A stretch of 64,000 bases of DNA, taken from positions 28,810 through 92,809 of the forward strand of contig NZ_BCTO01000009.1 in the NCBI RefSeq assembly GCF_001571325.1, given 5' to 3'. This document shows, in pieces, positions 47,140-55,845 of the stretch. Origin of the DNA: Delftia tsuruhatensis NBRC 16741 (GTDB lineage Bacteria > Pseudomonadota > Gammaproteobacteria > Burkholderiales > Burkholderiaceae_C). Position numbers and translations under genes: made by a program. The notes under the pieces were generated by a model. It was not told the origin of the DNA, made no database searches, and worked only from the letters and a program-made list of their open reading frames with translations. Every line of letters starts with the position of its first letter. The first letter of the stretch is position 1.

Positions 47140-49110
47140 ATGCAATCGAGAGCCTCCCTTGTGGCCTTGCGCCAGGCCCGTCACAGCCTGATGGAGTCGG
47201 GCCGCTGCCCCAGCGGCCTGGTGGACGAGCGCCTGGCGCGCTCGTGGCAGCGCTGCATCGAGCAGGGACTGCGTCCCACCGGGCGCCTGGGCGCCGCCGA
47301 CAACCTGGAGCAGCATGCGCTGGGCGTGCTGCGCAGCCGCCACCATGCGCTGCTGGCGCATTCACGGCCCGTCATGGAGTACCTGTCCGAGCAGGTGCGC
47401 GGCAGCCAGAGCGTGGTGGTGCTGGCCGGCCCCTGCGGCACCCTGGTGGATACCTGCGGCGACCCCTTCTTTCTGGGCAAGGCCGAGCGCGTGGCCCTGG
47501 CCAGCGGCGCGTCCTGGCATGAGGCGCAGCGCGGCACCAATGCCATCGGCACGGCACTGGCCGAGATGGACTCCATCGAAATCCAGGGCGGCGAGCATTT
47601 CCTGGAGCGCAACGGCTTTCTCACCTGCGCGGCCGCGCCCATCCTGTCGGGCACGGGCCAACTGCTGGGCATCCTGGACATCTCCAGCGAACATGGCCGG
47701 GGCAGCCCGCACACGCTGGGCCTGGTCGGCACGGCGGCCCGCATGATCGAAAACCGCCTCATGGCCTGCGACGGCCAGCGCCACATCCGCCTGCACCTGC
47801 ACGCGCGGCCCGAAGGCATTGGCACGGTGGGCGAAGGCATTGCGCTGATCTCGGGCGACGGGTGGGTGGTGGGTGCCAACCGCGCCGCGCTGGCCTTGCT
47901 GCGCCTGTCGCACGCGCAGCTGGGCAGCGTGGCGCTGGACCAGGTGCTGGACGCCGGCCTGCAGGAGCTGCTGTCACGCCAGCACCGCCAGCCCGATGCG
48001 GCCCAGCCGCTGCGGCGCCATGACGGCACGGCGCTGTTCGGCCAGCTGGTGCCGGACCGGCGCACCATCATGGCGGGGGCGGCGGCGCAGACAGTGCAGG
48101 AGGCGCTGGGAGCGCGGCAAGCGGGGGAAACACGGCAGGCCCCCCGCGATGCGCTGGCGCGGCTGGACACGGGCGATGCGCGCTGGCGTGCGGCGGCCGA
48201 CAAGGCCCGGCGCGTGCTGGGCAAGCCGATTGCGCTGCTCATCCAGGGCGAGTCCGGCGTGGGCAAGGAATGGTTTGCGCGCGCGGCCCACGACAGCGGG
48301 CCGCGCCGCGACGGCCCGTTCGTGGCCATCAACTGCGCGGCCATGCCCGAGTCGCTGATCGAGGCCGAACTGTTCGGCTACCGCCAGGGCGCCTTCACGG
48401 GCGGGCGGCGCGAAGGACAGGCGGGCCTGCTGCGCCAGGCGCACGGCGGCACCCTGTTCCTGGACGAGATCGGCGACATGCCGCTGTCGCTGCAGACCCG
48501 GCTGCTGCGCGTGCTGCAGGAGCGGCAGGTGGTGCCGCTGGGCGGTGGCACGCCCGTTGCGGTCGATTTCGCGCTGGTCAGCGCCTCCAACCGCAGGCTG
48601 CGCGAGGATGCCGACCAGGGGCGCTTTCGTGCCGACCTCTACTACCGCATCAACGGCCTGGCCGTGGAGCTGCCGCCGCTGCGCGAGCGGGGCGACTTCG
48701 AGGCACTGGCCGCGCGCATGCTGGCCGACATCGAACCCGCGCGCCCGCTGCGCATGGCACCGGCCCTGCTGGCGCAGTTGGCCGGCCATGGCTGGCCCGG
48801 CAATCTGCGCCAGTGCGCCAGCGTGCTGAGAACGGCCTGCGCCATGCTCGATCCCCATGAGGACTGCCTGCAGTGGCAGCACCTGCCCGACGACTTCCAG
48901 GCCGAGCTGGTGCAGACCGCCCGCAGCGGCCCCCGGCTCGACGCTGCGCCGCAGAGCCTGGATGAACTCTCGCGCTCGGCCGTGCGGCAGGCGCTGGAGA
49001 ACTGCCGGGGCAATGTCACCCAGGCCGCGCGCATGCTGGGCATCAGCCGCCAGACGCTGTACCGCAAGCTGGCCCAGGACCGTGCGGCGGACGGCTTGCG
49101 GCTGCAGTGA
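47140..49110 (+). CDS. acoR: sigma-54-dependent activator, AcoR-like (GAF-AAA-Fis HTH)
   Basis: A 656-residue enhancer-binding protein. A GAF sensor domain lies at about residues 70-205 and a PAS-like segment at about 220-310. The AAA+ domain is at about 345-570, with Walker A GESGVGKE near 371 and Walker B TLFLDEIGD near 440. The Fis-type HTH is at the C-terminus (ENCRGNVTQAARMLGISRQTLYRKL). The sigma-54 contact loop reads GAFTGG instead of the usual GAFTGA, a conservative change whose effect is uncertain. It is divergent from the aldehyde dehydrogenase operon. It lacks a CARF domain, so it is not RtcR for the neighbouring rtcB. Confidence 0.87.
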   Translation: MQSRASLVALRQARHSLMESGRCPSGLVDERLARSWQRCIEQGLRPTGRLGAADNLEQHALGVLRSRHHALLAHSRPVMEYLSEQVRGSQSVVVLAGPCGTLVDTCGDPFFLGKAERVALASGASWHEAQRGTNAIGTALAEMDSIEIQGGEHFLERNGFLTCAAAPILSGTGQLLGILDISSEHGRGSPHTLGLVGTAARMIENRLMACDGQRHIRLHLHARPEGIGTVGEGIALISGDGWVVGANRAALALLRLSHAQLGSVALDQVLDAGLQELLSRQHRQPDAAQPLRRHDGTALFGQLVPDRRTIMAGAAAQTVQEALGARQAGETRQAPRDALARLDTGDARWRAAADKARRVLGKPIALLIQGESGVGKEWFARAAHDSGPRRDGPFVAINCAAMPESLIEAELFGYRQGAFTGGRREGQAGLLRQAHGGTLFLDEIGDMPLSLQTRLLRVLQERQVVPLGGGTPVAVDFALVSASNRRLREDADQGRFRADLYYRINGLAVELPPLRERGDFEALAARMLADIEPARPLRMAPALLAQLAGHGWPGNLRQCASVLRTACAMLDPHEDCLQWQHLPDDFQAELVQTARSGPRLDAAPQSLDELSRSAVRQALENCRGNVTQAARMLGISRQTLYRKLAQDRAADGLRLQ

Positions 49111-49125
49111 GGCGCCTGCCGGTGC

Positions 49126-50544
49126 TCAGGCCTTGAAGGTGATCCAGGGCCTGAGCTTCACGGCGGCATGGATCAGGCCGGCCGCCTCCTGCGACTCGAT
49201 GACCGGGCCGATGGGCTTGTAGGCTTCGGGCGCCTCTTCGATGCGGCGCTCCTCGCGCAGCGTCACGCATTGCCAGCCCTGCTCGCCCGCATGGCCTGCA
49301 CGTGCTTCGGGGCGCAGCGCGCGCACGGCCTGGCGGCGCATGCGCCGCCCCGCGCCATGGCTGCAGGACCAGAGCCAATCGGCCGCGCCCAGGCCCGTGA
49401 CCAGGTAGGAGGCATCGCCCATGGACCCCGGGATCAGCGCGAAGTCGCCCTCGTTGGCCGGCGTGGCGCCCTTGCGGTGGATGTTCATGCCGCCTTGCTG
49501 CAGGACCACGTTGTGCGGCACATCGACCACCAGGCGCGAATCCGCTGCGCCCACGATCTGCTCCAGGTCCTTGCGCACCAGCTCGGCCAGCACCACGCGG
49601 TTGGCCCAGGCATAGCGCGCCGCCACGCCCATGGCCTGCAGGTACTCGCCGGCCAGCGGACCCGACAGGCCGTACAGGCCGCTGGCCGGGTGCTTCACGC
49701 CTTGCGGCCACTCGGCCCGGGCGCGGTCCATCCAGGCCTGGCCCACGTAAAAGCCCAGGTCGCGCGATCCGCTGTGGATCATCACCACCACGTCGCCCGC
49801 GCGCAGTCCGGCGCGGTAGGCCGCGTGGCGGTCCAGCACCTCGTCGACCACCTGCAGTTCCACGAAATGGTTGCCCGATCCCACCGTGCCCAGGCACGGG
49901 TCGCGGAACACGGCATGGCGCTCCTGCAGATAGGCATGGGGCGCGTGGCGGGCGCTGCCAGCGAAGCTGTCCAGGCCGATGCAGGCGGCCAGCTCGCGGT
50001 GCAGGCGGTCCCTGTCGACATGGCCCCACAGGCCCTGGCCGCTCAGCCGGTCCACAAAGGCGGCCGGCCCGTGGTCGAACAGCGCGCGGAAGGCGGCCGT
50101 GGTCACGGGCACGTCGCGCCCGCTGCCCAGCAGGCTGGCGGTCAGCAGTTCCACCAGCCGGCCCTTGTGCGGCGCCAGCTGGTCCAGCCGGGCGCCCGTG
50201 GTCAGCAGGCGCACGCTGCAGTTGATGTCCGTGCCGATGGCGGCCGGAATGACGAAGTCCGATGGCGTGGCCACCACGCTGCCTACGGGCGCCACCGTGC
50301 CCGGATGGAAGTCGGGCGTGGCGCAGGCGCGGCAGACGGCGCCGTGGCTGCCCTGGCCGTCATGCCGGCGCACGGCGGCAAAGGCCAGCAACTGGCGCAC
50401 GGCCTTGTCCTCCAGGGGAAGGCTGTCGGGAAGAAGAATGTGGGCCTCGGCCTGGCCATCGCGCACGTGGTAGATGCCGTCGCGATAGTCGAGAGAGATG
50501 CCCGTGCGTGCAAAGGCACGCTGGAGTCGTTGAGGAGTGCTCAT
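49126..50544 (-). CDS. rtcB: RNA ligase RtcB
   Basis: A 472-residue RtcB-family ligase that joins RNA 2',3'-cyclic phosphate (or 3'-phosphate) and 5'-OH ends with GTP and Mn(II). Visible active-site blocks are PDFHPG, GTDINCSV, GSGNHFVE, HSGSRDLG and the guanylated histidine region CSHGAGRRM. The start is the ATG at 50544 (MSTPQRLQRAF). It is convergent with the AcoR-like gene. No rtcA, rtcR, prfH or Ro-like gene is adjacent, so its trigger and partner RNAs are not indicated here. Confidence 0.93.
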   Translation of the reverse strand: MSTPQRLQRAFARTGISLDYRDGIYHVRDGQAEAHILLPDSLPLEDKAVRQLLAFAAVRRHDGQGSHGAVCRACATPDFHPGTVAPVGSVVATPSDFVIPAAIGTDINCSVRLLTTGARLDQLAPHKGRLVELLTASLLGSGRDVPVTTAAFRALFDHGPAAFVDRLSGQGLWGHVDRDRLHRELAACIGLDSFAGSARHAPHAYLQERHAVFRDPCLGTVGSGNHFVELQVVDEVLDRHAAYRAGLRAGDVVVMIHSGSRDLGFYVGQAWMDRARAEWPQGVKHPASGLYGLSGPLAGEYLQAMGVAARYAWANRVVLAELVRKDLEQIVGAADSRLVVDVPHNVVLQQGGMNIHRKGATPANEGDFALIPGSMGDASYLVTGLGAADWLWSCSHGAGRRMRRQAVRALRPEARAGHAGEQGWQCVTLREERRIEEAPEAYKPIGPVIESQEAAGLIHAAVKLRPWITFKA

Positions 50545-50979
50545 GGCTGCAGATCCGCGAGGCCTGGTTGGCGCTCGCCGCGTCCGGTGGGTGTACGGAC
50601 GATGAAAGACACCCGGGCGGCAAAGGCCCGGAAAACGTCTTTCCTGCAGCAGCTCGTTCAAGAAAGAAGGGGCGCAGTATAGCGGCAGATTTTCGAATCG
50701 TCTGCAGTGTCGATGGTTATTAATAAATTTGTATTCATTTCAATAGAAAATAATAATGATTGCTATCCTGCCCGGAAATCCGCGTAAACACCCATGCGCG
50801 GACTACTGAATCAAAGGTATCCGCAGCATCTGAAAGAAGATGTAATTTAAATAATCAAAAACATCCTACAAGTTGTTTCGGCGCGTCCGGGATGATGTGG
50901 TTGATTGGCCCGGTGGTCAAGTCAATCCATTCATTTCATCTGTACTCCATGTATTCCTTTTAAGAGGGAGCGCGCCTTT
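50545..50979. other. AT-rich regulatory region upstream of the DUF11 gene
   Basis: 435 bases between divergent rtcB and the DUF11 protein gene, with no gene seen. The part around 50710-50870 is much richer in A and T than the surroundings, with TTATTAATAAATTTG and AATAATAATG runs. 50749-50767 agrees with the 19-bp Fur consensus at 13 positions, which is borderline. The DUF11 ribosome-binding site AAGAGGGAG lies at 50962-50970. The composition suggests silencing or curvature-dependent regulation. Confidence 0.45.
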
Positions 50980-53900
50980 ATGGTTTCGGATCTCGGAATT
51001 GCCTATTCCCGGCGCCAGGGAAAATCATCTCCCGATTGGTGGAAACTGATTGGCATACTATCTCTGGCGGCGCTGATGCCCGTCGCGGTGCAGGCTGGGG
51101 TCATCTTCGACAATTTCCGTGGACAGGTTTCGGTGCCTGGTGGATCGCCGGCTCCCAACTACCTGAACTATTCCGGTGGAAATTCGGTGGTACAGCTGCA
51201 GAATCTGGTGAGCTTTGCCAGCTCCACCACCAACATCGCGTCTTCAGGCACTGCGCAGAATATCGATTGGAATATTGCCAGTGCCACGCTGTGCAACAGC
51301 GCGGCCGGCAGCGGCTGGCAGTCTTCCGCCGCATGCCAGCAGTGGCTGCAGGGCCGCGTGGTGTATGCGCTGGTTGTATTTCCCACGGCGGGAACCTATG
51401 GATTTTCCGCTGCGCACGATGATGAGGTGAAGGTGGAGTTCTCCACCAATTTCACCAAGGCCAACGCGGCGCATTACAGAACCTTCGACTACAACGTACC
51501 TGTGGGGCAATTGGGGTCGTTTACCTCGGGCGATACGCAGTTTGAGAACATTCCCGGCAGCTTCGTGGTGGCACAGAACAACACTTGTTATGCCATGCGC
51601 GTGCACTGGAACAACCAGGGCGGGCTCAACCACCTGCGCCTGCGCTGGACGCCGCCGGGGCAGTCCGCACAGATCATTCCCGCCGCCAACCTGCGCGATC
51701 CCAGCGATCCGGCATCCTATGACGGCTGTGCCAACTTCAATACGGACATCGGCATTGCCAAGACTGGGCCGGACACCTTCGACAATGCCACGCCGTTCGA
51801 CTACGAGCTCAAGGTCTGGAACTACGGACCCAACGCGGCCGGCAATGTGACCGTCGCCGACCTGCTGCCGGACAACGTCAGCCTGACATCGCCCATTGCC
51901 TGCATCTCCTCCGGTGCCGCCGTGTGCGGGACGCAGGCGGCCAACGGCAGGGCACTGTCGATGAGGACCGGCGTGCTGCCGGTGAACAGCAGCGGCGGGG
52001 CGGCGCATGTGCCGCCCACCTCGGGCGACTACCTGGTCTACCGCTTCCAGGTGACGCCGGCATCGGGGACGAACAGCATCACCAACACGGCCGCCATCAC
52101 CATCAACGATACCAATCCGGCCAACAACTCCAGCACATTCGTGAACCAGCGCCAGGGCCAGGTCGTGGTGGAAAAGTCAGGCCCGAACTCAGTCCTCGTA
52201 GGCCAGGGCTTTGCCTACCAACTCACGCTGACCAACTACCGCACGGGCGGCACCGCCGCGATCAGCAACCCCGTGGTGCAGGACCAGCTGCCGCCGGGCG
52301 TGGCGGCCACGACCTCCACCGCACCGGTCGCTTGCGCGCCGCTCAATGTGCCGGGTGCCCTGCTCACCTGCACGCTGCCGGGCACGCTGGCCGGTGGCGG
52401 CGCGAGCCAGACCTTCAGCATCCAGGTCAACGCGCCCGCTGTGGGCTCCATCGTCAACTACGCTGCAACGCATCCCGCGCCACCTGCGACCTCGGCCTTG
52501 CCGCCGTCGCCGCCCGGGCCGCAGTGCGACGCTGTCACCACCAGCTGCACCAGCGCCAAGACCACCGTCGTGGGCCAGCCCAGACTCAAGGTGGGCAAGT
52601 CGGCTTCCATGGATTCCTTCATCGTCGGCCTGCAGGCCAGCTATGCCATCACTGTCGAGAACGTGGGAACCGGTGCGACGCCGCAGGCCACCGTGGTGAC
52701 TGATACGCTCGACAGCAGCCTGACCATCGGCAGCCTGCCGGCGGGCTGCACGCGCAGCGGCCAGGCGGTCAGTTGCACCATTGCCGCAGGGCTGGCGACC
52801 CACAGCCAGGTCAGCTTTGCCATTCCCGTGACGCCTACCGTGGCCAATATCCTGCTGACCAACACCGCAACGGCCACGGGCGGCGGCGATCCGCTGTGCC
52901 CCAGCGCCTGCAGCAGCCAAGTCCAGGTGCCCGTGAAGGCGCCCAGGCTGGCCATTGCCAAGTCGGCCTCCATGGAGTCCTTCGTCGTGGGCCTGAACGC
53001 CAGCTATGTGCTCACCGTGCGCAACACGGGTACGGCGGCAACCACGGCGCCCGCCACGGTCACCGACACGGTGGCGGCCAACCTGCTCATCAATTCCGTG
53101 TCTGCAGGCTGCTCGTTCGCGGGTCAGCTGGTCAGCTGCACAATTCCTGCGGGCATGGCGACCAGCAGCCAGGTGAGCTTTGCCATCTCGGTGACGCCCC
53201 AGCCGGCGGCGGCCAACACGGCGATCTCCAACGTGGCCCAGGTCGGTGGCGGCGGCGATCCTTCCTGTGCGGCTGGCTGCACCAGCAACGAGGTGCTGGT
53301 GCCCGTCAACGCCTCCAGGCTGCGGATCGTCAAGCGCGCTTCCGACGATGCCTTCATCGTCGGCCAGCCTGCGCGCTATGTGCTGACCGTGACGAACACG
53401 GGCATGGCGGACACCATTGCCGAGACCCGCATCACCGATGTGATCGCCACCACGCTGACCATCGGCACGCTGCCGGGCCCTTGCACGGCGGCGGGCCAGT
53501 TGGTCACCTGCACGATAGCGGCGGGCCTGGCTCCCGGCGGCCAGGTGAGCTTCACCATTCCCGTGACGCCCATGACGACCGCCGGCAACACCACCATCTC
53601 TAACACGGCGCGCGTTGACGGCGGGGGCGACCCGTCCTGCTTATCCGGATGCAGCAGCAACGAGGTGGTGGAGCCGGTGAACACACCGCAACTGCAGATC
53701 GCGAAGACGGCGTCCAGCCCGGTGTTTGTGGTGGGGCAGGCGGCCTACTACACCATCACCGTGAGGAACACAGGTACGGCGGCCACCACGGCACCGACCC
53801 TTGTGCGCGATGTGATCGCCTCCACGCTGACCCTGGGCACCCTGCCGGCAGGGTGCTCGGTGATGGATCAGGTGCTCAGCTGCACCGTGCCCGCCGGGCT

Positions 53901-54906
53901 GGCGACGGGCGGGCAATGGAGTGCGGTGATCCCCGTCACGCCGCAGGCCGCAGCGGCCAACACCACGCTGGCCAATACGGCCAGTCTGACGGGCGGTGGC
54001 GACCCTTCCTGCGTGGCCCGTTGCGACAGTGGCACCGTGACCACGCCGGTGGAGTCACCCAGGTTGGAGGTGAGCAAGACGGCGTCGGCCGGAGCCTTCG
54101 CCGAGGGGCAGGCCGCCAGCTACGTGATCACGGTGCGCAATGTGGGCACGACGGCCACCACGCAGGACGCCGTGGTGCGCGACGAGATGGCGTCGGGCCT
54201 GATGGTGACGGGCGTCTCTGCCGGGTGCGCGTTCTCCGGCCAGACCGTCCTGTGCACGGTGCCTGCGGGGCTGGGCGTGGGCGCGTCCGCGACCTTCACG
54301 CTTTCGGTGGTGCCCAGGTCCGGCACGGCGGGCTCCTCCATCCTCAACACGGCCCATGTGACGGGGGGCGGCGATCCGCTGTGCCTGGCCAATTGCGACA
54401 GCCCCACGGTGGTGGTGCCGGTGAACGCGCCCAAACTCTCGCTCGCCAAGACCTTCTCGTCGGGCCATTTCCTGGCCGGGCAGTCCGCCAACTATGTTTT
54501 CACGGTGACCAACACCGGCACGACCGCCACCACGGCGCACGCCACGGTGCGCGACGTGCTGTCCACCAGCCTGGCGCTGGGTACCATGCCTGCCGGCTGC
54601 ACGGCCAGCGGGCAGAGCGTTGCCTGCATCGTGCCGGCGGGCCTTGCTGTGGGGCAGTCGGCCAGCTTCACCATCCCGGTGACGGCCAAGGCGTCCGCAG
54701 GCAACACCACGCTCGTGAACACGGCCAACGTGACGGGGGGCGGGGACGCTTCCTGCGAGACCGGCTGCACCGGCACCGTCACCACGCCCATAGGCCCGTC
54801 GCCCTCGCCGGCCTCCATCCCCGTGGATTCGCCCTGGATGCTGGCCCTGCTGGGCGTTCTGCTGGCCGCAGGGGCCGCGCTCCAAGAGCGGCGCCTGCGC
54901 GGCTGA
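50980..54906 (+). CDS. large exported repeat protein: PA14-like module, DUF11 repeats, IPTL-CTERM-like tail
   Basis: A 1308-residue predicted surface or secreted protein. The signal peptide is at residues 1-46 (hydrophobic ILSLAALMPVAVQA). A PA14-like module is at about 100-260 (YGFSAAHDDEVKVEF, LRLRWTPPG). Two divergent DUF11 domains are at about 265-530. Six close tandem DUF11 repeats of 121-124 residues start at 534, 655, 779, 903, 1027 and 1151. Each repeat has a GC...C pair and GGGDP(S/L/A)C...C, implying two disulfides per unit. The end (IPVDSPWMLALLGVLLAAG plus basic residues) resembles IPTL-CTERM sorting tails. Role unknown; adhesion or a surface layer is likely. Confidence 0.86.
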   Translation: MVSDLGIAYSRRQGKSSPDWWKLIGILSLAALMPVAVQAGVIFDNFRGQVSVPGGSPAPNYLNYSGGNSVVQLQNLVSFASSTTNIASSGTAQNIDWNIASATLCNSAAGSGWQSSAACQQWLQGRVVYALVVFPTAGTYGFSAAHDDEVKVEFSTNFTKANAAHYRTFDYNVPVGQLGSFTSGDTQFENIPGSFVVAQNNTCYAMRVHWNNQGGLNHLRLRWTPPGQSAQIIPAANLRDPSDPASYDGCANFNTDIGIAKTGPDTFDNATPFDYELKVWNYGPNAAGNVTVADLLPDNVSLTSPIACISSGAAVCGTQAANGRALSMRTGVLPVNSSGGAAHVPPTSGDYLVYRFQVTPASGTNSITNTAAITINDTNPANNSSTFVNQRQGQVVVEKSGPNSVLVGQGFAYQLTLTNYRTGGTAAISNPVVQDQLPPGVAATTSTAPVACAPLNVPGALLTCTLPGTLAGGGASQTFSIQVNAPAVGSIVNYAATHPAPPATSALPPSPPGPQCDAVTTSCTSAKTTVVGQPRLKVGKSASMDSFIVGLQASYAITVENVGTGATPQATVVTDTLDSSLTIGSLPAGCTRSGQAVSCTIAAGLATHSQVSFAIPVTPTVANILLTNTATATGGGDPLCPSACSSQVQVPVKAPRLAIAKSASMESFVVGLNASYVLTVRNTGTAATTAPATVTDTVAANLLINSVSAGCSFAGQLVSCTIPAGMATSSQVSFAISVTPQPAAANTAISNVAQVGGGGDPSCAAGCTSNEVLVPVNASRLRIVKRASDDAFIVGQPARYVLTVTNTGMADTIAETRITDVIATTLTIGTLPGPCTAAGQLVTCTIAAGLAPGGQVSFTIPVTPMTTAGNTTISNTARVDGGGDPSCLSGCSSNEVVEPVNTPQLQIAKTASSPVFVVGQAAYYTITVRNTGTAATTAPTLVRDVIASTLTLGTLPAGCSVMDQVLSCTVPAGLATGGQWSAVIPVTPQAAAANTTLANTASLTGGGDPSCVARCDSGTVTTPVESPRLEVSKTASAGAFAEGQAASYVITVRNVGTTATTQDAVVRDEMASGLMVTGVSAGCAFSGQTVLCTVPAGLGVGASATFTLSVVPRSGTAGSSILNTAHVTGGGDPLCLANCDSPTVVVPVNAPKLSLAKTFSSGHFLAGQSANYVFTVTNTGTTATTAHATVRDVLSTSLALGTMPAGCTASGQSVACIVPAGLAVGQSASFTIPVTAKASAGNTTLVNTANVTGGGDASCETGCTGTVTTPIGPSPSPASIPVDSPWMLALLGVLLAAGAALQERRLRG
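52579..54801 (+). repeat. six tandem DUF11-coding repeats, unit about 372 bp
   Basis: Units start at 52579, 52942, 53314, 53686, 54058 and 54430. The last four are spaced exactly 372 bp and the first two 363 and 372 bp. Units share codon-level similarity but are not identical, so they are old or diverging duplications that could still recombine in frame. Confidence 0.88.
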
Positions 54907-54961
54907 TGCCCGCAGCGCGCTGGCATGGGCCATGTCGGCGCGCCTGTGGGAGCACTTTTAG

Positions 54962-54995
54962 GCGTCCCTTCAGCGTCCCTTCAGCGCCCCTTACA
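54962..54995. repeat. short tandem repeat after the DUF11 gene
   Basis: GCGTCCCTTCA occurs twice in tandem (54962-54972, 54973-54983), followed by a degenerate third copy GCGCCCCTTACA. It lies in the 105-bp gap between convergent genes. Confidence 0.7.
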
Positions 54996-55011
54996 GCGCA
55001 TCTTTGCGGCC

Positions 55012-55776
55012 TCAGGCGTTGCGCCGCTCGTACTGGGCGATGGCGTTGAGCAGCAGGGGCGAGAACTTCTTCGCGTAGTCGGCTCCACTCCACTGGCTTG
55101 ACGATCCGCTCAGGTGCAGGGCGCCCAGCGGCACGCCGTCGGCATCGACCACGGCGGCGGCCAGCGCGACCTCGCCCATGATGAATTCATCGACCACCAT
55201 GGCGTAGCCGCGCTCGCGCACCTTCTTCAGTTCCGCCTGGACGGCCTTGGCCGTGGTCAGCGTCCGGGGCGTGCTGGCCACCAGGCGGCCGGGGGCCAGC
55301 AGTTGCTCCACCTGCGCCTCGTCCAGCCGGGCCATCACGGCGCGCCCGCCTGCCGTGCATTGCAGGGGCACGCGCCGCCCGACCAGGGAGGCATGGTAGT
55401 GCTCGGTGCTGGTCTGGTGGCGCAGCACATGCACCAGCCAGTCGCCGTCGCGCAGCGACAGGCTGATCTTCTGCTCCGTGTCCTTGGACAGCTGCAGCAG
55501 CAGGGGGTTGAGCGCCTCGGCCAGCGCATGGGTGCGCAGGAAGTGGAAGGTCAGGTCCAGCACGCCCGGCCCCAGCCGGTAGCGGCGGGTCTGGCTGTTT
55601 TGCTGCAGGTAGCCCTCGGCGCTGAGGGTGTAGGCGTAGCGCTGGGCGGCGCTCTTGTCCAGGCCGCTGCGCTCCATGATTTCCGTGAGGCTCAGGTCGC
55701 CCGCCGCGCCCTTGAAGCAGTCCAGCACGCGGAATGCCTTGCCCACGGAACCCACATACAACGCGTTTTCGATCAT
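55012..55776 (-). CDS. IclR-family transcriptional regulator
   Basis: A 254-residue regulator. The winged HTH (VGKAFRVLDCFKGAAGDLSLTEIMERSGLDKSAAQRYAYTL) is followed by a GAF-like IclR effector domain. The start ATG at 55776 (MIENALYVGS) is preferred over a longer frame. It is divergent from an M20 carboxypeptidase and a Bug-type binding protein gene, with a 69-bp gap carrying repeated AAGTATTAAA motifs, so it probably regulates both. Confidence 0.88.
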   Translation of the reverse strand: MIENALYVGSVGKAFRVLDCFKGAAGDLSLTEIMERSGLDKSAAQRYAYTLSAEGYLQQNSQTRRYRLGPGVLDLTFHFLRTHALAEALNPLLLQLSKDTEQKISLSLRDGDWLVHVLRHQTSTEHYHASLVGRRVPLQCTAGGRAVMARLDEAQVEQLLAPGRLVASTPRTLTTAKAVQAELKKVRERGYAMVVDEFIMGEVALAAAVVDADGVPLGALHLSGSSSQWSGADYAKKFSPLLLNAIAQYERRNA

Positions 55777-55799
55777 CGTTTTACCTGATTGTGAATCTG

Positions 55800-55829
55800 A
55801 AGTATTAAATAACAATACCAAGTATTAAA
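55800..55829. promoter_or_regulatory. repeated operator motif between IclR and M20 genes
   Basis: AAGTATTAAA occurs at 55800-55809 and 55820-55829, exactly 20 bases apart (two helical turns). GTATT and AATAC also form an inverted repeat at 55802-55818. This is the only region where IclR could act on both divergent genes. Confidence 0.55.
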
Positions 55830-55845
55830 AATATGGAGACAGCGG

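Noticed and set aside
47140..50544. the sigma-54 activator as RtcR controlling rtcB
   Set aside because: It has GAF and PAS-like domains rather than a CARF domain, and its gene is convergent with rtcB, while a sigma-54 site faces the aldehyde dehydrogenase.
52579..54801. regular repeats as a possible CRISPR-like array
   Set aside because: Units are about 372 bp, in frame and code for DUF11 domains, with no short repeat/spacer structure.
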